From: Mucilaginibacter sp. UBA5151
Lineage (GTDB): Bacteria; Bacteroidota; Bacteroidia; Sphingobacteriales; Sphingobacteriaceae
Assembly: GCA_002413785.1 (NCBI GenBank)
Contig: DHXR01000066.1
Coordinates: 5,717-69,716, forward strand
Direction: 5' to 3'
DNA length: 64,000 nucleotides
The translations under genes and the position numbers were made by a program. Positions 1 to 8,696 of this stretch are shown here, piece after piece; within the stretch, counting starts at the first letter, position 1, and each line of letters begins with the position of its first letter. Below the pieces are notes generated by a model, which did no database searches, had not been told where the DNA came from, and worked only from the letters and a program-made list of their open reading frames with translations.

Positions 1-869
1 TCCACAGTATCAGCGCCAATAAGCGCCTCTACGTATTTGGTATCTTTAAATGCAGGGTTTTTGCTGCTGGTACTTGCCCATAACAAGCGTTGCACCTGAG
101 CGCCCTGAGCGGCCAGTTTCTCCCAACGCGGACCGCTGAACACTCTTTTATAAATTTCGTAGGCTTTTTTTGCTGATGCGATAGCAACTTCGCCTTTCAA
201 ATCGCCCAGGCCTTTTGCATCAAGCATCGGGTCAATCAATACATCAATACGGCTTAAAAAGAAACTGGCTACCGATGAAATATGTGCGATGGAATGACCA
301 GCCGCCAAATGATCTTCCAAACCTGAAAGATATGCTTCAGTCACTTCTTCGTAACGTGGTAAACCAAAAAGCAGGGTAACATTGATATTTATACCCTGTC
401 CGATAGATTTCCTTATGGCCGATAATCCCGGTTTTGTACCCGGAATTTTGATCATCACGTTTTTGCGGTCAACTGATTTCCAAAGTTCCGCGGCTTGTTT
501 TGTTGTCCCTTCATCATCCAGTGCTAAAAACGGTGATACTTCCAAACTTACATAGCCATCGGTGCCTTTTGACTCCTCGTAAATACCCTTAAATAAGTCT
601 GTCGCATTTTTAATGTCGGTGATAGCCAGTCCGAAAAATATTTCTTCGTTAGTTTTATTACCATCTGATAAGGTGCGGATATCGGCATCATAATCAGAAC
701 TGCTGGTAATGGCTTTTTCAAAAATTGCAGGGTTTGAAGTAACGCCCCTGATCCCGTCTTCATCAATCAATTTCTTTAAATTTCCGGATAAAATGATTTC
801 CCGGTCAATAAAATCAAGCCAGATGCTTTGACCAAAGCTGTGTATTTGTTTTACTTTGTTTGTTTCCAT
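1..869 (-). CDS. tal: Transaldolase, C-terminus beyond window edge
   Basis: Transaldolase moves a dihydroxyacetone unit from sedoheptulose 7-phosphate to glyceraldehyde 3-phosphate in the cytoplasmic non-oxidative pentose phosphate pathway. The first 289 codons are visible, beginning with ATG at 869; the C-terminus lies outside the window. GVTSNPAIF is at residues 42-50, and VMIKIPGT carries the expected Schiff-base lysine, K141. Later segments VTLLFGL and AHISSVASFF also fit the long bacterial form (about 360-380 residues). It is the last visible gene of the minus-strand series ppgK-like, tkt, rpiB, tal, only 22 bp after rpiB, which points to cotranscription. No frameshift is visible. The family call is secure. 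Confidence 0.95.
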   Translation of the reverse strand, partial: METNKVKQIHSFGQSIWLDFIDREIILSGNLKKLIDEDGIRGVTSNPAIFEKAITSSSDYDADIRTLSDGNKTNEEIFFGLAITDIKNATDLFKGIYEESKGTDGYVSLEVSPFLALDDEGTTKQAAELWKSVDRKNVMIKIPGTKPGLSAIRKSIGQGININVTLLFGLPRYEEVTEAYLSGLEDHLAAGHSIAHISSVASFFLSRIDVLIDPMLDAKGLGDLKGEVAIASAKKAYEIYKRVFSGPRWEKLAAQGAQVQRLLWASTSSKNPAFKDTKYVEALIGADTV

Positions 870-891
870 AATTTTTTTAATTACTTAATCA

Positions 892-1335
892 TTATTTCTC
901 AAGCTCTTGTACCTTCCCTAATCTTCGCAAATGCCTTTCTGCACCGGTGAACCTGGCATTTAAAAAGGCTGTGATATATTCTTCGGCTGCCATATTTCCA
1001 GTAACACGTCCGCCAAGGCATAGGATATTCAGATCATCATCTTCCACTCCCTGGTGTGCCGAAAAATAGTCGTTGATAAGGGCCGCCCTTACGCCATGCA
1101 CCTTATTTGCTGCAACCGATGCCCCAACGCCGCTGCCGCAAATGGCTATGCCGCGTTCAACTTCTTTACCTGCAACAGCTTCTGCCATCGGGATAATATA
1201 ATCCGGGTAATCATCCGTATTATCCAGCTTACAGGCCCCGAAATCAATGACTTCATGCCCCAGTTTTACCAAGAAGGGGTGAATGATCTCTTTTAATTTA
1301 TATCCGCCATGATCGGCTGCAATTCCTATTTTCAT
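892..1335 (-). CDS. rpiB: Ribose 5-phosphate isomerase B
   Basis: RpiB interconverts ribose 5-phosphate and ribulose 5-phosphate. The 147-residue product has the usual RpiB/LacAB length and fold markers: the N-terminal GIAADHGGYKLK, then AICGSGVGASVAANK with the catalytic cysteine at residue 66, then LGGRVTG. It lies between tkt and tal on the same strand, so three non-oxidative pentose phosphate enzymes are contiguous. An allose 6-phosphate isomerase role is a family alternative, but the context favours ribose phosphate. A 33-bp palindrome separates it from tkt upstream and may tune the tkt-rpiB transcript. Confidence 0.96.
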   Translation of the reverse strand: MKIGIAADHGGYKLKEIIHPFLVKLGHEVIDFGACKLDNTDDYPDYIIPMAEAVAGKEVERGIAICGSGVGASVAANKVHGVRAALINDYFSAHQGVEDDDLNILCLGGRVTGNMAAEEYITAFLNARFTGAERHLRRLGKVQELEK

Positions 1336-1364
1336 GCGCCCTAAATTTCAAATCAAGGATTATC

Positions 1365-1397
1365 AGACTTACGAAGTTTACAAAACTTCGTAAGTCT
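1365..1397. repeat. 33-bp palindrome between tkt and rpiB
   Basis: The left arm AGACTTACGAAGTTTA and right arm AAAACTTCGTAAGTCT (16 nt each) flank a single C, with one mismatch next to the centre. It has the same 33-bp layout as the palindromes at 22428, 30866 and 52719. It sits between two co-directional genes and could form a hairpin in the mRNA. There is no long T-run after it, so it is not an obvious intrinsic terminator. Confidence 0.85.
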
Positions 1398-1411
1398 TAA
1401 TCTGCTAATGT

Positions 1412-3418
1412 CTATAACAATGCCTTCGCCTTTTTCACCACATTATCAACGGTAAAGCCAAAATGTTTGTACAGTTCATCTGCCGGGGCCGACTCACCGA
1501 ACGTGGTCATTGCCAATATATCACCACCGTCGGTAACATATTTATGCCAGCCCAATGGTGAGGCCATTTCAACGGCCAAACGTTTTTTAATTACCTTAGG
1601 GAATACTGTTTCTTTGTAGGCAGCATCCTGTTTTTCAAATAACTCCCACGATGGCATGCTTACCACCCTGGTTGATACGCCTTCTGCTTCCAGTAGTGCC
1701 TGTGCCTGCAATATCAACGAAACTTCCGAACCGGTCGCGATCAGGATAACTTCAGGTGTTTTGCTGGCTTCGGATAATATGTAGGCGCCTTTTTCAAGTC
1801 CGGCAGCTTTTGCGTATTTATCCTGATCGAGGATCGGCAATGCCTGCCTTGTAAAAATTAATGCTACCGGTCCATCCTTGTGCTCTAAAGCAACGCGCCA
1901 GGCCTGTGCGCTTTCATTAGCATCAGCCGGCCTGATCAAAGTAATATTTGGGATAGAACGTAGGGAAATCAGTTGTTCAACGGGCTGGTGGGTGGTACCA
2001 TCTTCGCCTACGCCAATACTATCATGGGTATAAACATAAATCGGACGGATCTTCATAATAGCCGCCAAACGGATCGGCGGGCGCATATATTCCGAAAACA
2101 TCAGGAAGGTTGCTCCATAAGGAATGATCCCGTTTGTTAATGCCATGCCGTTAAGTATTGAACCCATAGCATGTTCACGGATCCCGAAGTGGAAATTGCG
2201 GCCGTCACGATGTTCAGTTGTAAAAGAAGTATATGCTTTAAGGTTGGTGTCGGTAGATGGGGCAAGGTCGGCTGAACCGCCAATAAGCGCCGGCAAGCAA
2301 TCTGCAATTGCATTCAATACTTTCCCGGATGCCTGGCGTGTAGCCATTTTAGGGTCAGATGCTTTAAATACAGGCAGGTTTGCTTCCCATCCTGCCGGCA
2401 GGCCGCCCTGGCTGAACAATTCATATTCGGCAGCCAGTTCAGGGTATTGCTCCTTATAGGCGCTAAACAGATCATTCCATTTGGCTTCAAGGGCTGCGCC
2501 TTTTGCACCTTTTTCAGCATAGTATTTTATCACTTCATCCGGTACTTCAAATGACTGGTCGGGATCAAAACCAAAAAATTCTTTTACCAGCCTGATCTCC
2601 GCTGCACCCAGGGGCGACCCGTGCGCGCCGGAAGTATTTACTTTGTTCGGGCTACCGTAGGCAATTTGCGTACGTACTTTTATAAGGGATGGCTTTTGTG
2701 TTTCGCCCTTAGCATTCCGTATGGCGTTGGCTATGGCTGCAATATCGTTTCCATCGTCAACGGTTTGCACATGCCAGCCGTAAGCTTCAAAACGTTTGGC
2801 TACATCTTCGTTAAAGGTAATATCGGTATCCCCTTCAATAGAGATATGGTTGTCATCATATAAATAAATAATATTGCCTAACTCCAGATGACCGGCTATT
2901 GAGGCGGCTTCGGAGGTTACACCTTCCATCATATCGCCGTCGCTGCAAATAGCGTAAACTTTGTAGTCAAATAAATCAAACCCCGGTTTATTGTAACGGG
3001 CGGCAAGGTGTTTCTGGCCGATGGCAAAACCTACGCCATTGGCAAAACCCTGGCCCAAAGGACCGGTTGTTACATCAATTCCGGGCGCTAAACCGTACTC
3101 GGGGTGACCTGCGGTTTTACTGTTTAACTGGCGGAAGTTTTTAATATCATCAAGAGAAATATCATAACCTGTTAAATACAGGAAGCTGTACTGCAGCATA
3201 CAGGCATGCCCGGCAGACAGTATAAAACGGTCGCGGTTTGCCCAATGCGGGTTTTTAGGGTTATATTTCATGTAGTCGGCCCAAAGCACGTGACCCATAG
3301 GTGCAAGCGCCATAGGCGTGCCCGGATGGCCTGAATTTGCTTTTTGTACCGCATCTGCTGATAAAATCCTTACTGTATTTATCCCTAAGGTTTCTATTTC
3401 CTGATTATCTAAGTCCAT
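1412..3418 (-). CDS. tkt: Transketolase
   Basis: Transketolase transfers two-carbon ketol units using thiamine diphosphate, linking the pentose phosphate pathway to glycolysis. The 668 residues are full length. Visible motifs are NSGHPGTPMALAP near residue 28, TTGPLGQGFANGVG near 117, the TPP/metal-binding region SDGDMMEG (159-166) ending in DDN (188-190), and the pyrimidine-domain GVGEDGTTHQPVEQ. The C-terminal domain contains GSEVSL and ends FTVDNVVKKAKALL. It is followed by rpiB after the 33-bp palindrome and preceded by the ROK kinase 37 bp upstream, so the four genes probably form one unit for sugar phosphate entry and interconversion. Confidence 0.98.
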   Translation of the reverse strand: MDLDNQEIETLGINTVRILSADAVQKANSGHPGTPMALAPMGHVLWADYMKYNPKNPHWANRDRFILSAGHACMLQYSFLYLTGYDISLDDIKNFRQLNSKTAGHPEYGLAPGIDVTTGPLGQGFANGVGFAIGQKHLAARYNKPGFDLFDYKVYAICSDGDMMEGVTSEAASIAGHLELGNIIYLYDDNHISIEGDTDITFNEDVAKRFEAYGWHVQTVDDGNDIAAIANAIRNAKGETQKPSLIKVRTQIAYGSPNKVNTSGAHGSPLGAAEIRLVKEFFGFDPDQSFEVPDEVIKYYAEKGAKGAALEAKWNDLFSAYKEQYPELAAEYELFSQGGLPAGWEANLPVFKASDPKMATRQASGKVLNAIADCLPALIGGSADLAPSTDTNLKAYTSFTTEHRDGRNFHFGIREHAMGSILNGMALTNGIIPYGATFLMFSEYMRPPIRLAAIMKIRPIYVYTHDSIGVGEDGTTHQPVEQLISLRSIPNITLIRPADANESAQAWRVALEHKDGPVALIFTRQALPILDQDKYAKAAGLEKGAYILSEASKTPEVILIATGSEVSLILQAQALLEAEGVSTRVVSMPSWELFEKQDAAYKETVFPKVIKKRLAVEMASPLGWHKYVTDGGDILAMTTFGESAPADELYKHFGFTVDNVVKKAKALL

Positions 3419-3455
3419 TTTTTGTATTTGTAGTTTATATTATTTAATGTAATTA

Positions 3456-4193
3456 TTATGCCTGTATTGCTTCCGCCGGTACATGTTTTACCCATAACCG
3501 CGAACCGCCCTTTATGCCATCTGCATTGGTAACAATTTTCATATTTTTATCCAGCTTAAAGTTGAGTTTGCTGGAGTTGCCGCCGCCTATGTATAAATAA
3601 TCATAGTTGAATACGGTTTTTAAAACCCCAAAAACCTTTTGAATCCGGCGGTTCCATTTTTTTGTCCCCTCTTTTACAAGGGCAACTTCACCTATATATT
3701 TATCATACGATTCATATTTGCTGAACGGCTGGTGGGCAAACTCCAAATGTGGTAACAACTCGCCGTTTTTTAACCAGGCTGTACCGAAACCTGTACCAAG
3801 CGTTATCACCAGTTCCAAACCTTTTCCGCTTACCACCCCTAAACCCTGCATATCCGCGTCATTAACCACACGGGTGGGTTTACCCAGTGTTTCTTCCAGC
3901 TTTTTTGCCAAGTCAACATCTGTCCATAAACTTGAATCAAGGTTTGGTGCTGTTTTAACCACGCCTTCTTTTACATATCCCGGAAAACCAACAGAAATCC
4001 TGTCATACACCGGAAAGGCTTTTACCAGCGTTTCGATAGCATTCAGCACATTTTCGGGGCTGGCGGGGTAGGGCGTCGGGATTTTTTGATAATCCATAGT
4101 AAGCTCACCTTGCTGGTTTAAAACAGTACCCTTGATGTTTGAGCCTCCAATATCAATGGAGAGGATTTTGAGTTCGTCGGGGAGATTTTTCAT
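3456..4193 (-). CDS. ppgK: ROK-family polyphosphate glucokinase-like protein
   Basis: A 245-residue ROK kinase that probably phosphorylates glucose, with inorganic polyphosphate and/or ATP as donor. Evidence includes the phosphate-binding loop SIDIGGSNIKGT near residues 12-23, SVGFPGYV, VVNDADMQGLG with the expected catalytic aspartate, and LGTGFGTA. The short length and the absence of the cysteine-rich zinc motif of regulatory ROK proteins match the PpgK subgroup. It is the first gene of the minus-strand series leading into tkt, rpiB and tal, so it could deliver glucose 6-phosphate to that pathway. Phosphate-donor specificity cannot be read from sequence alone; a plain ATP glucokinase remains possible. 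Confidence 0.85.
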   Translation of the reverse strand: MKNLPDELKILSIDIGGSNIKGTVLNQQGELTMDYQKIPTPYPASPENVLNAIETLVKAFPVYDRISVGFPGYVKEGVVKTAPNLDSSLWTDVDLAKKLEETLGKPTRVVNDADMQGLGVVSGKGLELVITLGTGFGTAWLKNGELLPHLEFAHQPFSKYESYDKYIGEVALVKEGTKKWNRRIQKVFGVLKTVFNYDYLYIGGGNSSKLNFKLDKNMKIVTNADGIKGGSRLWVKHVPAEAIQA

Positions 4194-4406
4194 TAAATTG
4201 TATTGGAAGGCATATAATTGATGAATAATTGATTACAGAACAGTGGTGCAAATATCACAATTTAATGATAAATTAATGTTAATAAAAAGCAGTTTTATGC
4301 ACGGCAAATAAACAATATATGAACAACAATACAGGTAACCCGATTGTTTTTTTATGAAAACCCAAAAGCTTTTTACAATGCTGTTGCAATGCGGAATTTT
4401 CCCAGG

Positions 4407-6791
4407 CTAAATCTTAAACAAATTTTCCCCTGCCTTCAATAAATAGGTTTTTCCCTTCCAAACAAAAATTCCCGCTGTTTTTTCAGGAAGGCTTATCTTA
4501 ATCTTCCAAACTGTTCCATCTTCATTATAACTTACCGAAACCTTTCCATCAGGATGAGGAATTTCTCCGCTTGCTTCTTTCAGATCTCCCAAATTCGGCT
4601 CAATTTTTATTTTACTAAAGCCGGGCGCATAACTGTCAATTCCTAAAATGGTACGGTAAAACTCAATATTCGGACTGGAGCCCCAGGCATGGCAGTCGGA
4701 GCGGTTATTTTCGAGGTCTGATATTTCGGCCCAGGTAGTCAGGCCCATTTTTATATTGGCGCGCCATATATCCAGCCATTTCATATAATCATTCCCCAAA
4801 CCGCCTTTTACCAAAGCCTGGTGCATATAATATTTAAAGTAGATGGAGCATTGCGTCAGCGATGTATCCGCTAAGATCTTTTTGCTCAAAGCAAGGGCGA
4901 CATTACCTTTTACAAGACCGGTAAGTATGGCCAGCGAATTGGCATGCTGCGAAAAAAGGTTTTTATCTTCGGTATCGGCGTAAAGCATCTTAACCGGGTC
5001 CCAATATTTATTTTGAATGGTTTGTTTCAGCTGCGTTGCTTTTTTGCGGTATAGTGCTGCAAGATCGGGCAGACCCATTTTGCTTTCCATTTCGGTAGCC
5101 AGCTGGTAGGCGATAAGGAGTTGAAGGTCGAGGATAGCCGAGCCGCCTATTGTTCCTTTTGGCGGCATACCGCTTTCCCAACCCTTGCCATCAGCCCAGT
5201 CAACAAAGGTCCAGTAAGGCGTGTCCTTTAATGAACCATCAGCTTGCTGGTATTTGGCAAAAAAATCCAGCACGGCCCTTTCGCCGGGTAGTTTATCTTT
5301 TACGAAATTACTGTCGGGCCGGTACATCCAATAGTCATGCAGCACCCCGATATACCATAAGGAAAAGGTTGAAATAATTTGCGGACTATACGACGGGTGC
5401 CTGCTAAGCGTAAGCCCTTCAGCAATGCGCGAACGGTCCATCAGATTGACGGCATTGCGGGCCAGCCGGTCGTCCCCGCTGTTATAATACGATACCAGGG
5501 CCTGGATGCGGGTATCGCCGATGTATTGCAGTTGCTCATAGTATGGACAATCCATATAGGTTTCCATCGCATCAAGCCTTGCCGTGCGCCAGCCTATGTC
5601 CAGTATTTTTTGTATTTCGGGGTTTCCGGTTTGCAATTTGGCGTTTTGCTGAAATGGATAGCCGGTAAATGTGCCGTAAATATCATCAATAACCAGCGGT
5701 TCGTCTTTAGTTTGCACCCTTAAACGGATATAACGGAACGTACGCCAGTACAACGTGGTAAAGGATTGATTGGCGCTGCCATCAGCAATTAAGCTGTCTT
5801 TTCTGCCGGCAAAAAGCATTCCCTCCACATCGTCGCGGTTGCCTTTTTTTGCGCCGTAGCGGTCTATGCTTTTGAAAAGAGATTCGGCATACGAAATGGA
5901 TATGCCTGCATCCTTCCCATGGCTGAAATTCAGGGTTAAGTAAGCATTAGTAAGATATGTTTGATCTAACAGTAAAGTAGCCGTTGTATTGGCCGGGATG
6001 GTTATAGCAGTTTTTGTTGCCGGGAATGAGGCCGGCGCCGAAACCCCGTCCGCTATACGTAAAACGGGGATGCGCTGGGTAGCCCGCTCCATTTGGGGGA
6101 TGGACGAAGGCGCCAGCATCCAGCCGAAAGCATCGGCCATGCCCTTGGGTTTGCCGTGGTCTAAATTTGCAGCATTTGGCCAGGCGCTGTCGTCAAAATC
6201 TGCCGCCGTCCATCCTTTTACAGATTTGTTCATGTCCACAAATTCACCCGGACCGGCCACATAATAGGGATGGTAGCCAATACCGGTCAGCGGCTGATAC
6301 GCTTTGTCGCGGATACATTTCCAGGTATTATTGGTATTCAGTATTTCTTCGTTGGCAGTATTGCCCTGCAAAATAAACCCTGTCCGTAAGGAGATCTGGG
6401 CTTCGGGCCGGTATTCGGCCTCGTTCCATACAACAGCCGAGATGCTGTTTTTACCTATGGTGAGATACGGTGCAAGGTCAACCGTTTCATAATTCCAGTA
6501 ATAAGTATCCCCCCGTGCCGGACCAACAGAAATCAGGGCGCCGTTTACATATAATTTATAGCGGTTATCCGCCGAAACTTTTACAATGAAAAGCCTCGGT
6601 TTTGCGGCAAGGTCAAAGCTTTTACGGAAATAGTAAACGCCGTATTCCCTGCCTGATTCATCCGGGGCTGCTACCCAGTAAGCATTCCAGGGTTTGCTGA
6701 CTACGGTTTTATCATTGGCGATCTGGGTATAGCCGGGCTTTACCTGCAAAAACAGGCAGGCAACTAACAGGAGGGTAAGATATGGTTTCAT
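4407..6791 (-). CDS. Secreted GH78-type alpha-L-rhamnosidase
   Basis: A 794-residue protein beginning with a signal peptide (MKPYLTLLLVACLFLQVKPGYTQ), so it acts in the periplasm or at the surface. An N-terminal beta-sandwich region (about 30-370) precedes an (alpha/alpha)6 catalytic domain containing YMDCPYYEQLQYIGDTR. Its E419 sits where GH78 enzymes place the general acid. TTWAEISD carries E689, the likely base, and WGSSPNIEF follows. Most GH78 enzymes read DCPxRxERLGW at the first motif; the DCPYYEQ form marks a divergent subgroup, so the substrate might be a rhamnose-containing polysaccharide or another 6-deoxy sugar. It stands alone, without an adjacent SusC/SusD pair. Confidence 0.85.
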   Translation of the reverse strand: MKPYLTLLLVACLFLQVKPGYTQIANDKTVVSKPWNAYWVAAPDESGREYGVYYFRKSFDLAAKPRLFIVKVSADNRYKLYVNGALISVGPARGDTYYWNYETVDLAPYLTIGKNSISAVVWNEAEYRPEAQISLRTGFILQGNTANEEILNTNNTWKCIRDKAYQPLTGIGYHPYYVAGPGEFVDMNKSVKGWTAADFDDSAWPNAANLDHGKPKGMADAFGWMLAPSSIPQMERATQRIPVLRIADGVSAPASFPATKTAITIPANTTATLLLDQTYLTNAYLTLNFSHGKDAGISISYAESLFKSIDRYGAKKGNRDDVEGMLFAGRKDSLIADGSANQSFTTLYWRTFRYIRLRVQTKDEPLVIDDIYGTFTGYPFQQNAKLQTGNPEIQKILDIGWRTARLDAMETYMDCPYYEQLQYIGDTRIQALVSYYNSGDDRLARNAVNLMDRSRIAEGLTLSRHPSYSPQIISTFSLWYIGVLHDYWMYRPDSNFVKDKLPGERAVLDFFAKYQQADGSLKDTPYWTFVDWADGKGWESGMPPKGTIGGSAILDLQLLIAYQLATEMESKMGLPDLAALYRKKATQLKQTIQNKYWDPVKMLYADTEDKNLFSQHANSLAILTGLVKGNVALALSKKILADTSLTQCSIYFKYYMHQALVKGGLGNDYMKWLDIWRANIKMGLTTWAEISDLENNRSDCHAWGSSPNIEFYRTILGIDSYAPGFSKIKIEPNLGDLKEASGEIPHPDGKVSVSYNEDGTVWKIKISLPEKTAGIFVWKGKTYLLKAGENLFKI

Positions 6792-7342
6792 TGAAGAGTT
6801 TATAAAGGGCTAATTTAGTATATTTTAAAGATAGTCGGCATACTGTACCGTTTGGTTTAATTTCAGCGATTCCGAAATTAATACACCCTGTGTAAAATAT
6901 CAAATATTTATATGTAATTATTATAATTTTATCTTCCTTAAAATTAGAGCCTCAAACAAAAAAAACGATTAAAAAGCCGGATCCGGCAAGAACGCTTTCA
7001 GGGTAAACAGTTTATCCTGATGGTTTATGTGGTGCTAAAGCGCCATTACCCTGACTTTGATGAACTGGTTAACAGTATTCCTGACCACCGCGGCCGCAGA
7101 AGCTATGAAGTGGTGCATTGAAAATGAAGGGTTTAACAAGATAAATTCCAAAGCGGGAGGTAAACCAATATTAATATCACAGGTTTATAGTCAACTGAAC
7201 GGATGCATAAAACTCCCCGGCTGAACCCTTTTTGCCCTTACTGGTTCACTAATATCGAAAATTATTTGTTTTATTATTTTCGGAATTGCTGACATACTTT
7301 CCCTGCTTTCGGACTTCCGGACTTTTTTTCTACATTAGACCC
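6792..7342. other. Gene-free divergent region with a short unrecognised reading frame
   Basis: The stretch separates the rhamnosidase and hpt. A 33-codon frame on plus (7020-7121, open upstream to about 6963 without a start) encodes a basic peptide containing KRHYPDFDEL and IPDHRGRRS. It reads like protein rather than random sequence and may be a gene remnant, possibly of a transposase, but I cannot assign it. Just before hpt (7308-7328) there are two CGGACTTCC-like words, related to the tandem word inside sucB. Nothing else is recognisable. Confidence 0.4.
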
Positions 7343-7882
7343 ATGAAAACAAAAATAGCTGACTTAGAATTTGAACCCCTGATAAGGGCTAAAGCTATTG
7401 AAGAACGCATAAAAGAGATAGGCTCGCAGCTGAACGCCGACTATAAGCATTGTGTTCCCGTTTTTGTAGGCGTTTTAAACGGCAGCTTTTTGTTTATTGC
7501 CGACCTGATAAAGCAGATGGATATCCCCTGCGAAATTACTTTTACCAAACTGTCGTCCTATTACGGCGGCACAAAAAGCAGCCTTAAAATACGGGATGAT
7601 ATTGATTTTAGCGTAGATATCAAAGGCCGCGAGGTATTGATTATTGAAGATATTGTTGATACCGGTAATACCGCGCATTATTTGATTGAAAAATTGAAGA
7701 CAATGCAGCCTGCTTCCATAAAACTTTGCTCCCTGCTGTTAAAACCTAAGGCATTGCTAAAAAAGATTGACGAATTAAAATACGTTGGCTTTGAAATTGA
7801 AAACGAATTTGTAGTTGGCTATGGCCTTGATTACAAAGAAATGGGCCGCAACCTGAAGGATATTTATAAGAGGGTGAAATGA
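7343..7882 (+). CDS. hpt: Hypoxanthine phosphoribosyltransferase
   Basis: A 179-residue purine salvage enzyme that makes IMP or GMP from the free base and PRPP in the cytoplasm. The PRPP-binding signature VLIIEDIVDTGNTAHYL is intact, as are the upstream FVGVLNGSFLFIADL and the later VGYGLDY. I start it at ATG 7343 (MKTKIADLEFEPL), because the 19 residues of the longer frame from 7286 are not conserved-looking. It is monocistronic: the rhamnosidase upstream is divergent, and a promoter for tRNA-Glu follows 32 bp after the stop codon. Confidence 0.95.
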   Translation: MKTKIADLEFEPLIRAKAIEERIKEIGSQLNADYKHCVPVFVGVLNGSFLFIADLIKQMDIPCEITFTKLSSYYGGTKSSLKIRDDIDFSVDIKGREVLIIEDIVDTGNTAHYLIEKLKTMQPASIKLCSLLLKPKALLKKIDELKYVGFEIENEFVVGYGLDYKEMGRNLKDIYKRVK

Positions 7883-7913
7883 TTTCAGAACCCGGTTCAA
7901 AATAAATAAAACT

Positions 7914-7947
7914 TTATTTTTTATTTATCTTTAAAGCTATATCTTTG
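7914..7947 (+). promoter_or_regulatory. Bacteroidota-type promoter for tRNA-Glu
   Basis: The -7 box TATCTTTG (7940-7947) matches TAnnTTTG exactly, and a T-rich -33 region lies about 20 bp upstream. It faces the tRNA gene 85 bp downstream. Confidence 0.6.
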
Positions 7948-7970
7948 CAATCCCAAAATAAGGGGAGTAT

Positions 7971-8023
7971 TAAGCCGAAAGTCTTAAGGCCGAAGTCGCA
8001 AGTTGACTGAAGACTTGGGACTC
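7971..8023. repeat. Word-type repeat in the tRNA-Glu leader
   Basis: Variants of AAGTCTTAAG, CGAAGTCGCAAG and AAGACTTGGGACT alternate in the leader between promoter and tRNA. AAGTCTT (7979) and AAGACTT (8010) are inverted copies. It resembles the locus-specific word arrays elsewhere in the window, but this one is short and degenerate. Confidence 0.4.
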
Positions 8024-8031
8024 AGAAACAA

Positions 8032-8103
8032 GGCCCGTTCGTCTAGGGGTTAGGACGTTAGATTTTCATTCTAGAAACAGGGGTTCGATTCCCCTACGGG
8101 CTA
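8032..8103 (+). tRNA. tRNA-Glu (anticodon UUC)
   Basis: The 72-nt cloverleaf has acceptor arms GGCCCGT and ACGGGCT (closing G-U pair), discriminator A, and an anticodon loop TTTTCAT giving TTC. The T arm is GGGG TTCGATT CCCC. CCA is not encoded. Confidence 0.95.
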
Positions 8104-8127
8104 CAAAAATCGATGTCAAATCATTCA

Positions 8128-8166
8128 GAAAGCTGTAAATCCTTGATTTACAGCTTTCTTTTTTTG
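8128..8166 (+). terminator. Intrinsic terminator after tRNA-Glu
   Basis: GAAAGCTGTAAATC (8128-8141) pairs perfectly with GATTTACAGCTTTC (8145-8158) around a three-base loop, and a run of T follows. Confidence 0.9.
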
Positions 8167-8213
8167 CGGCAAAACCCCGTTTTATTCACCAAATCGTATC
8201 GTTCCAGTGAGTA

Positions 8214-8252
8214 ATTCAGGGAGTCGGGAAAGTCAAGCAAATGACTCACTGG
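8214..8252. repeat. Inverted repeat with 9-bp arms
   Basis: CCAGTGAGT (8214-8222) and ACTCACTGG (8244-8252) are perfect inverted copies 21 bp apart, in a gene-free stretch. Confidence 0.6.
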
Positions 8253-8274
8253 AAACTCCATAACTTATTGTAAT

Positions 8275-8303
8275 ACAGCATGTCCGATTAACGGACATGC
8301 TGT
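8275..8303. repeat. Perfect hairpin with 12-bp stem
   Basis: ACAGCATGTCCG (8275-8286) and CGGACATGCTGT (8292-8303) pair perfectly around a five-base loop. No T-run follows, so it is unlikely to be a terminator. It could be a protein-binding palindrome or a mobile-element remnant. Confidence 0.7.
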
Positions 8304-8370
8304 AACTAAGGTAGATGCAAACTTAATTTGTTTCACATTTTAAGCTTGTTTTATGGAATTAAATTACAGT

Positions 8371-8496
8371 CTGCCCCATCGCCCGTTCAAGCGTTTCGCT
8401 TGAATGAGTAACTTTTTGAGCGTCCCGCTCACGATAATGAACAGATAGGTATTGAATAATGATAGACGCAAGCGGAACGCTTGAAAGGGGGGTATT
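8371..8496. repeat. Nested-palindrome element, copy 1 (right end truncated)
   Basis: This is a clear homologue of the element at 9397-9551, in the same orientation. It starts with CTGCCCCATCGCCCG and contains the palindromes TTCAAGCG/CGCTTGAA and TGAGCG/CGCTCA, followed by GACGCAAGCGGAACGCTTG. The matching right terminal repeat of copy 2 is missing here. The copies flank the DUF6624 gene. Confidence 0.8.
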
Positions 8497-8696
8497 GTTT
8501 AAAAGAACCCATTAACCATATATCTCTGAATAGTCGTTTATCAAAACAATTTCAACCCCTAAATTTTCCATCAGGTTATTGATCGCGGGTAGTTACACAT
8601 CCAGACCTCGTATTTATGTGGAACCTTATGTTTTGTTACGAATTTCTTGTATTATTACTACAAAATCAATAAACGTTAATCAGTAAAGTTTTAGCC
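8497..8696. other. Upstream region of the DUF6624 gene with a possible 3' gene remnant
   Basis: On minus, 26 sense codons ending at 8512 encode a peptide containing NNLMENLGVEIVLINDY. It looks like the last piece of a real protein but is cut by an in-frame stop just upstream; I do not recognise the family. The AT-rich 8630-8696 stretch probably carries the promoter of the plus-strand gene, but no clear -7 box is visible. Confidence 0.3.
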
